64,000 bases of DNA. Source: Drosophila pseudoobscura (taxonomy: Eukaryota > Arthropoda > Insecta > Diptera > Drosophilidae). Under the pieces are notes generated by a model, which did no database searches, was not told the DNA's origin, and saw only the letters and a list, made by a program, of their open reading frames with translations. How positions within the stretch are numbered: position 1 is the first letter of the stretch; every line of letters begins with the position of its first letter. Positions 62,971 through 64,000 of the stretch are shown in pieces. Where the stretch lies: assembly GCF_009870125.1 (NCBI RefSeq), contig NC_046682.1, forward strand, positions 930,001-994,000, written 5' to 3'. The position numbers were made by a program, and so were the translations under genes.

Positions 62971-64000
62971 ATGAATCGATATTCATTTAAATTTAGTTGG
63001 CTAATTACGTTTCAGCTAATTATTCTTATTAGCTTTGTCAATAGTGTTAGTTTTGTTGAATCATTTAATGCAGATTTTGGCTATTTAATGCAGTCGAACT
63101 CTCAAAAGCAGAGCTCCATTCGTGAAAGTCAGCTTAAGATTGTAAATGAGTGGAAATATTTGGACTTTGAATATCCAACTTTTGTCGAACGCCAACGAGC
63201 AATTATGAATGGGTAATCTATATAAATTGTTTCATTATAACCTTGCGGAGCTTATTATGAGTTTGCTCATTTTTGCATAACAGAGAAGAAGGGAGCTGTG
63301 ACCCAAAAAAAGTAAAGCCAAGGTCCGTTAGTCCATCTTGATCAGCGTCTAGACTAGACTGGTTAGATAGACCATACTATCTAACCGCCAATCTGTTTCT
63401 ATGAAATCTATAATTCAGTTTGAAACTTAACAAAAAACCATTTTTCTTCTAAATTCTCCTAAATGTCGTATTTGGCCATATCAAACAAAAAAATCAATGT
63501 CAAAACATTTTTCCCAAACTTAATTGTCCTCAGAAAGTTTTGTACAAACGCCAATAAGTCTATTCATACTTCTTACCTACAAAATAAAGTGATAGCGGTC
63601 CCTGCTTCTCTGTTTAAAGATTCATTTAATTGCTTCCAATTCATCAGCCACAAATTTTACTTATGTACATATATCTTATCCTCAGAGACTTTATACCGAA
63701 GAATAATCTTCCTTTGGGCATTGACGTACATAAAAACCGATTATTTATTACTACGCCTCGTTGGAAAGACGGCGTACCCGCAAGTTTGGGTACTATTCCG
63801 TTCCCGACGAGGGAATTAAGTCCAGCAATTAAACCATATCCCAATTGGGAAGCTCATGGAAATCCATATAATCCAGACTGTTCTAAATTGATATCGGTAT
63901 ATCGCACTACCGTAGACACATGTAACAGACTCTGGCTTATTGATTCTGGTGTTATCAACGCCACAATTAACATAAATCAAATTTGCCCGCCAAAAATAGT
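62971..64000 (+). CDS. yellow-h: yellow/MRJP family secreted protein, 5' part
   Basis: Two exons in view: 62971-63212 (ATG 62971) and 63686 onward, cut by the window end. Exon 1 ends in phase 2 and exon 2 begins with the matching base. An N-terminal hydrophobic segment (ITFQLIILISFVNSVSFVES) is a signal peptide. The following text (LKIVNEWKYLDFEYP) is the start of the MRJP/yellow beta-propeller, continued in exon 2 with DFIPKNNLPLGIDVHKNRLF, TPRWKDGVPASLGTIPF and RLWLIDSG. The family acts in cuticle or eye pigment and melanin biology. Neighbouring Ank on Muller F fits yellow-h among the paralogues. The symbol rests on that context and memory. Confidence 0.88.

Noticed and set aside
1..64000. 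tRNA, rRNA, CRISPR or bacterial-origin genes
   Set aside because: No cloverleaf, rRNA block or regularly spaced identical repeat with unique spacers was seen. The GT/AG introns are eukaryotic.

Overview
This is a eukaryotic, Drosophila-type window, most likely from the dot chromosome (Muller element F). Four neighbours support that: an ankyrin gene (Ank type), a P5B ATPase (anne/CG32000 type), a yellow-h-like gene start and very large extracellular-protein genes. They sit in AT-rich, transposon-rich DNA with short phase-consistent introns and DINE-1/INE-1-like Helitron debris. I cannot name the species from sequence alone.

Layout. 1-3840 is intergenic. On the minus strand, 3841-11754 encodes a membrane-anchored EGF/SEA protein whose first exon I could not find. 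12819-22340 encodes a secreted, mucin-like giant of about 2,650 residues with recurring TTYTYYTT-type repeats. The two share that repeat and may be one complex locus or two adjacent genes (I recall the D. melanogaster names CG31998 and CG31999 from this neighbourhood). 23784-33967 (minus) is the eight-exon P5B ATPase, with a 4.7 kb first intron full of microsatellites and repeats.

33968-43742 is a transposon graveyard. It holds Helitron and hAT relics, a non-LTR reverse transcriptase relic and an almost complete hAT element (39693-41987, 8-bp target duplication) inside a DINE-1-like copy. 43743-52527 (minus) is ankyrin in ten coding exons; every splice phase closes and gives 1,662 residues. 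53190-53653 is a Helitron fragment. 54124-60052 is a BEL/Pao retrotransposon (5-bp target duplication CACTT) disabled by a frameshift, a deletion over the reverse-transcriptase active site and a truncated 5' LTR.

On the plus strand, 60862-61663 is GAR1, the H/ACA snoRNP subunit, in three exons. The first two exons of a yellow-h-like gene begin at 62971 and run off the window.

The host genes are not an operon and have unrelated roles: membrane-cytoskeleton linkage, endolysosomal ion or polyamine transport, extracellular matrix, snoRNP and a yellow/MRJP secreted protein. I found no tRNA, rRNA, CRISPR or prokaryotic feature. The most interesting parts are the giant repeat-bearing extracellular locus, the nested mobile elements, two unexplained reading frames at 34.4-35.1 kb, and an in-frame ankyrin intron that could be retained.
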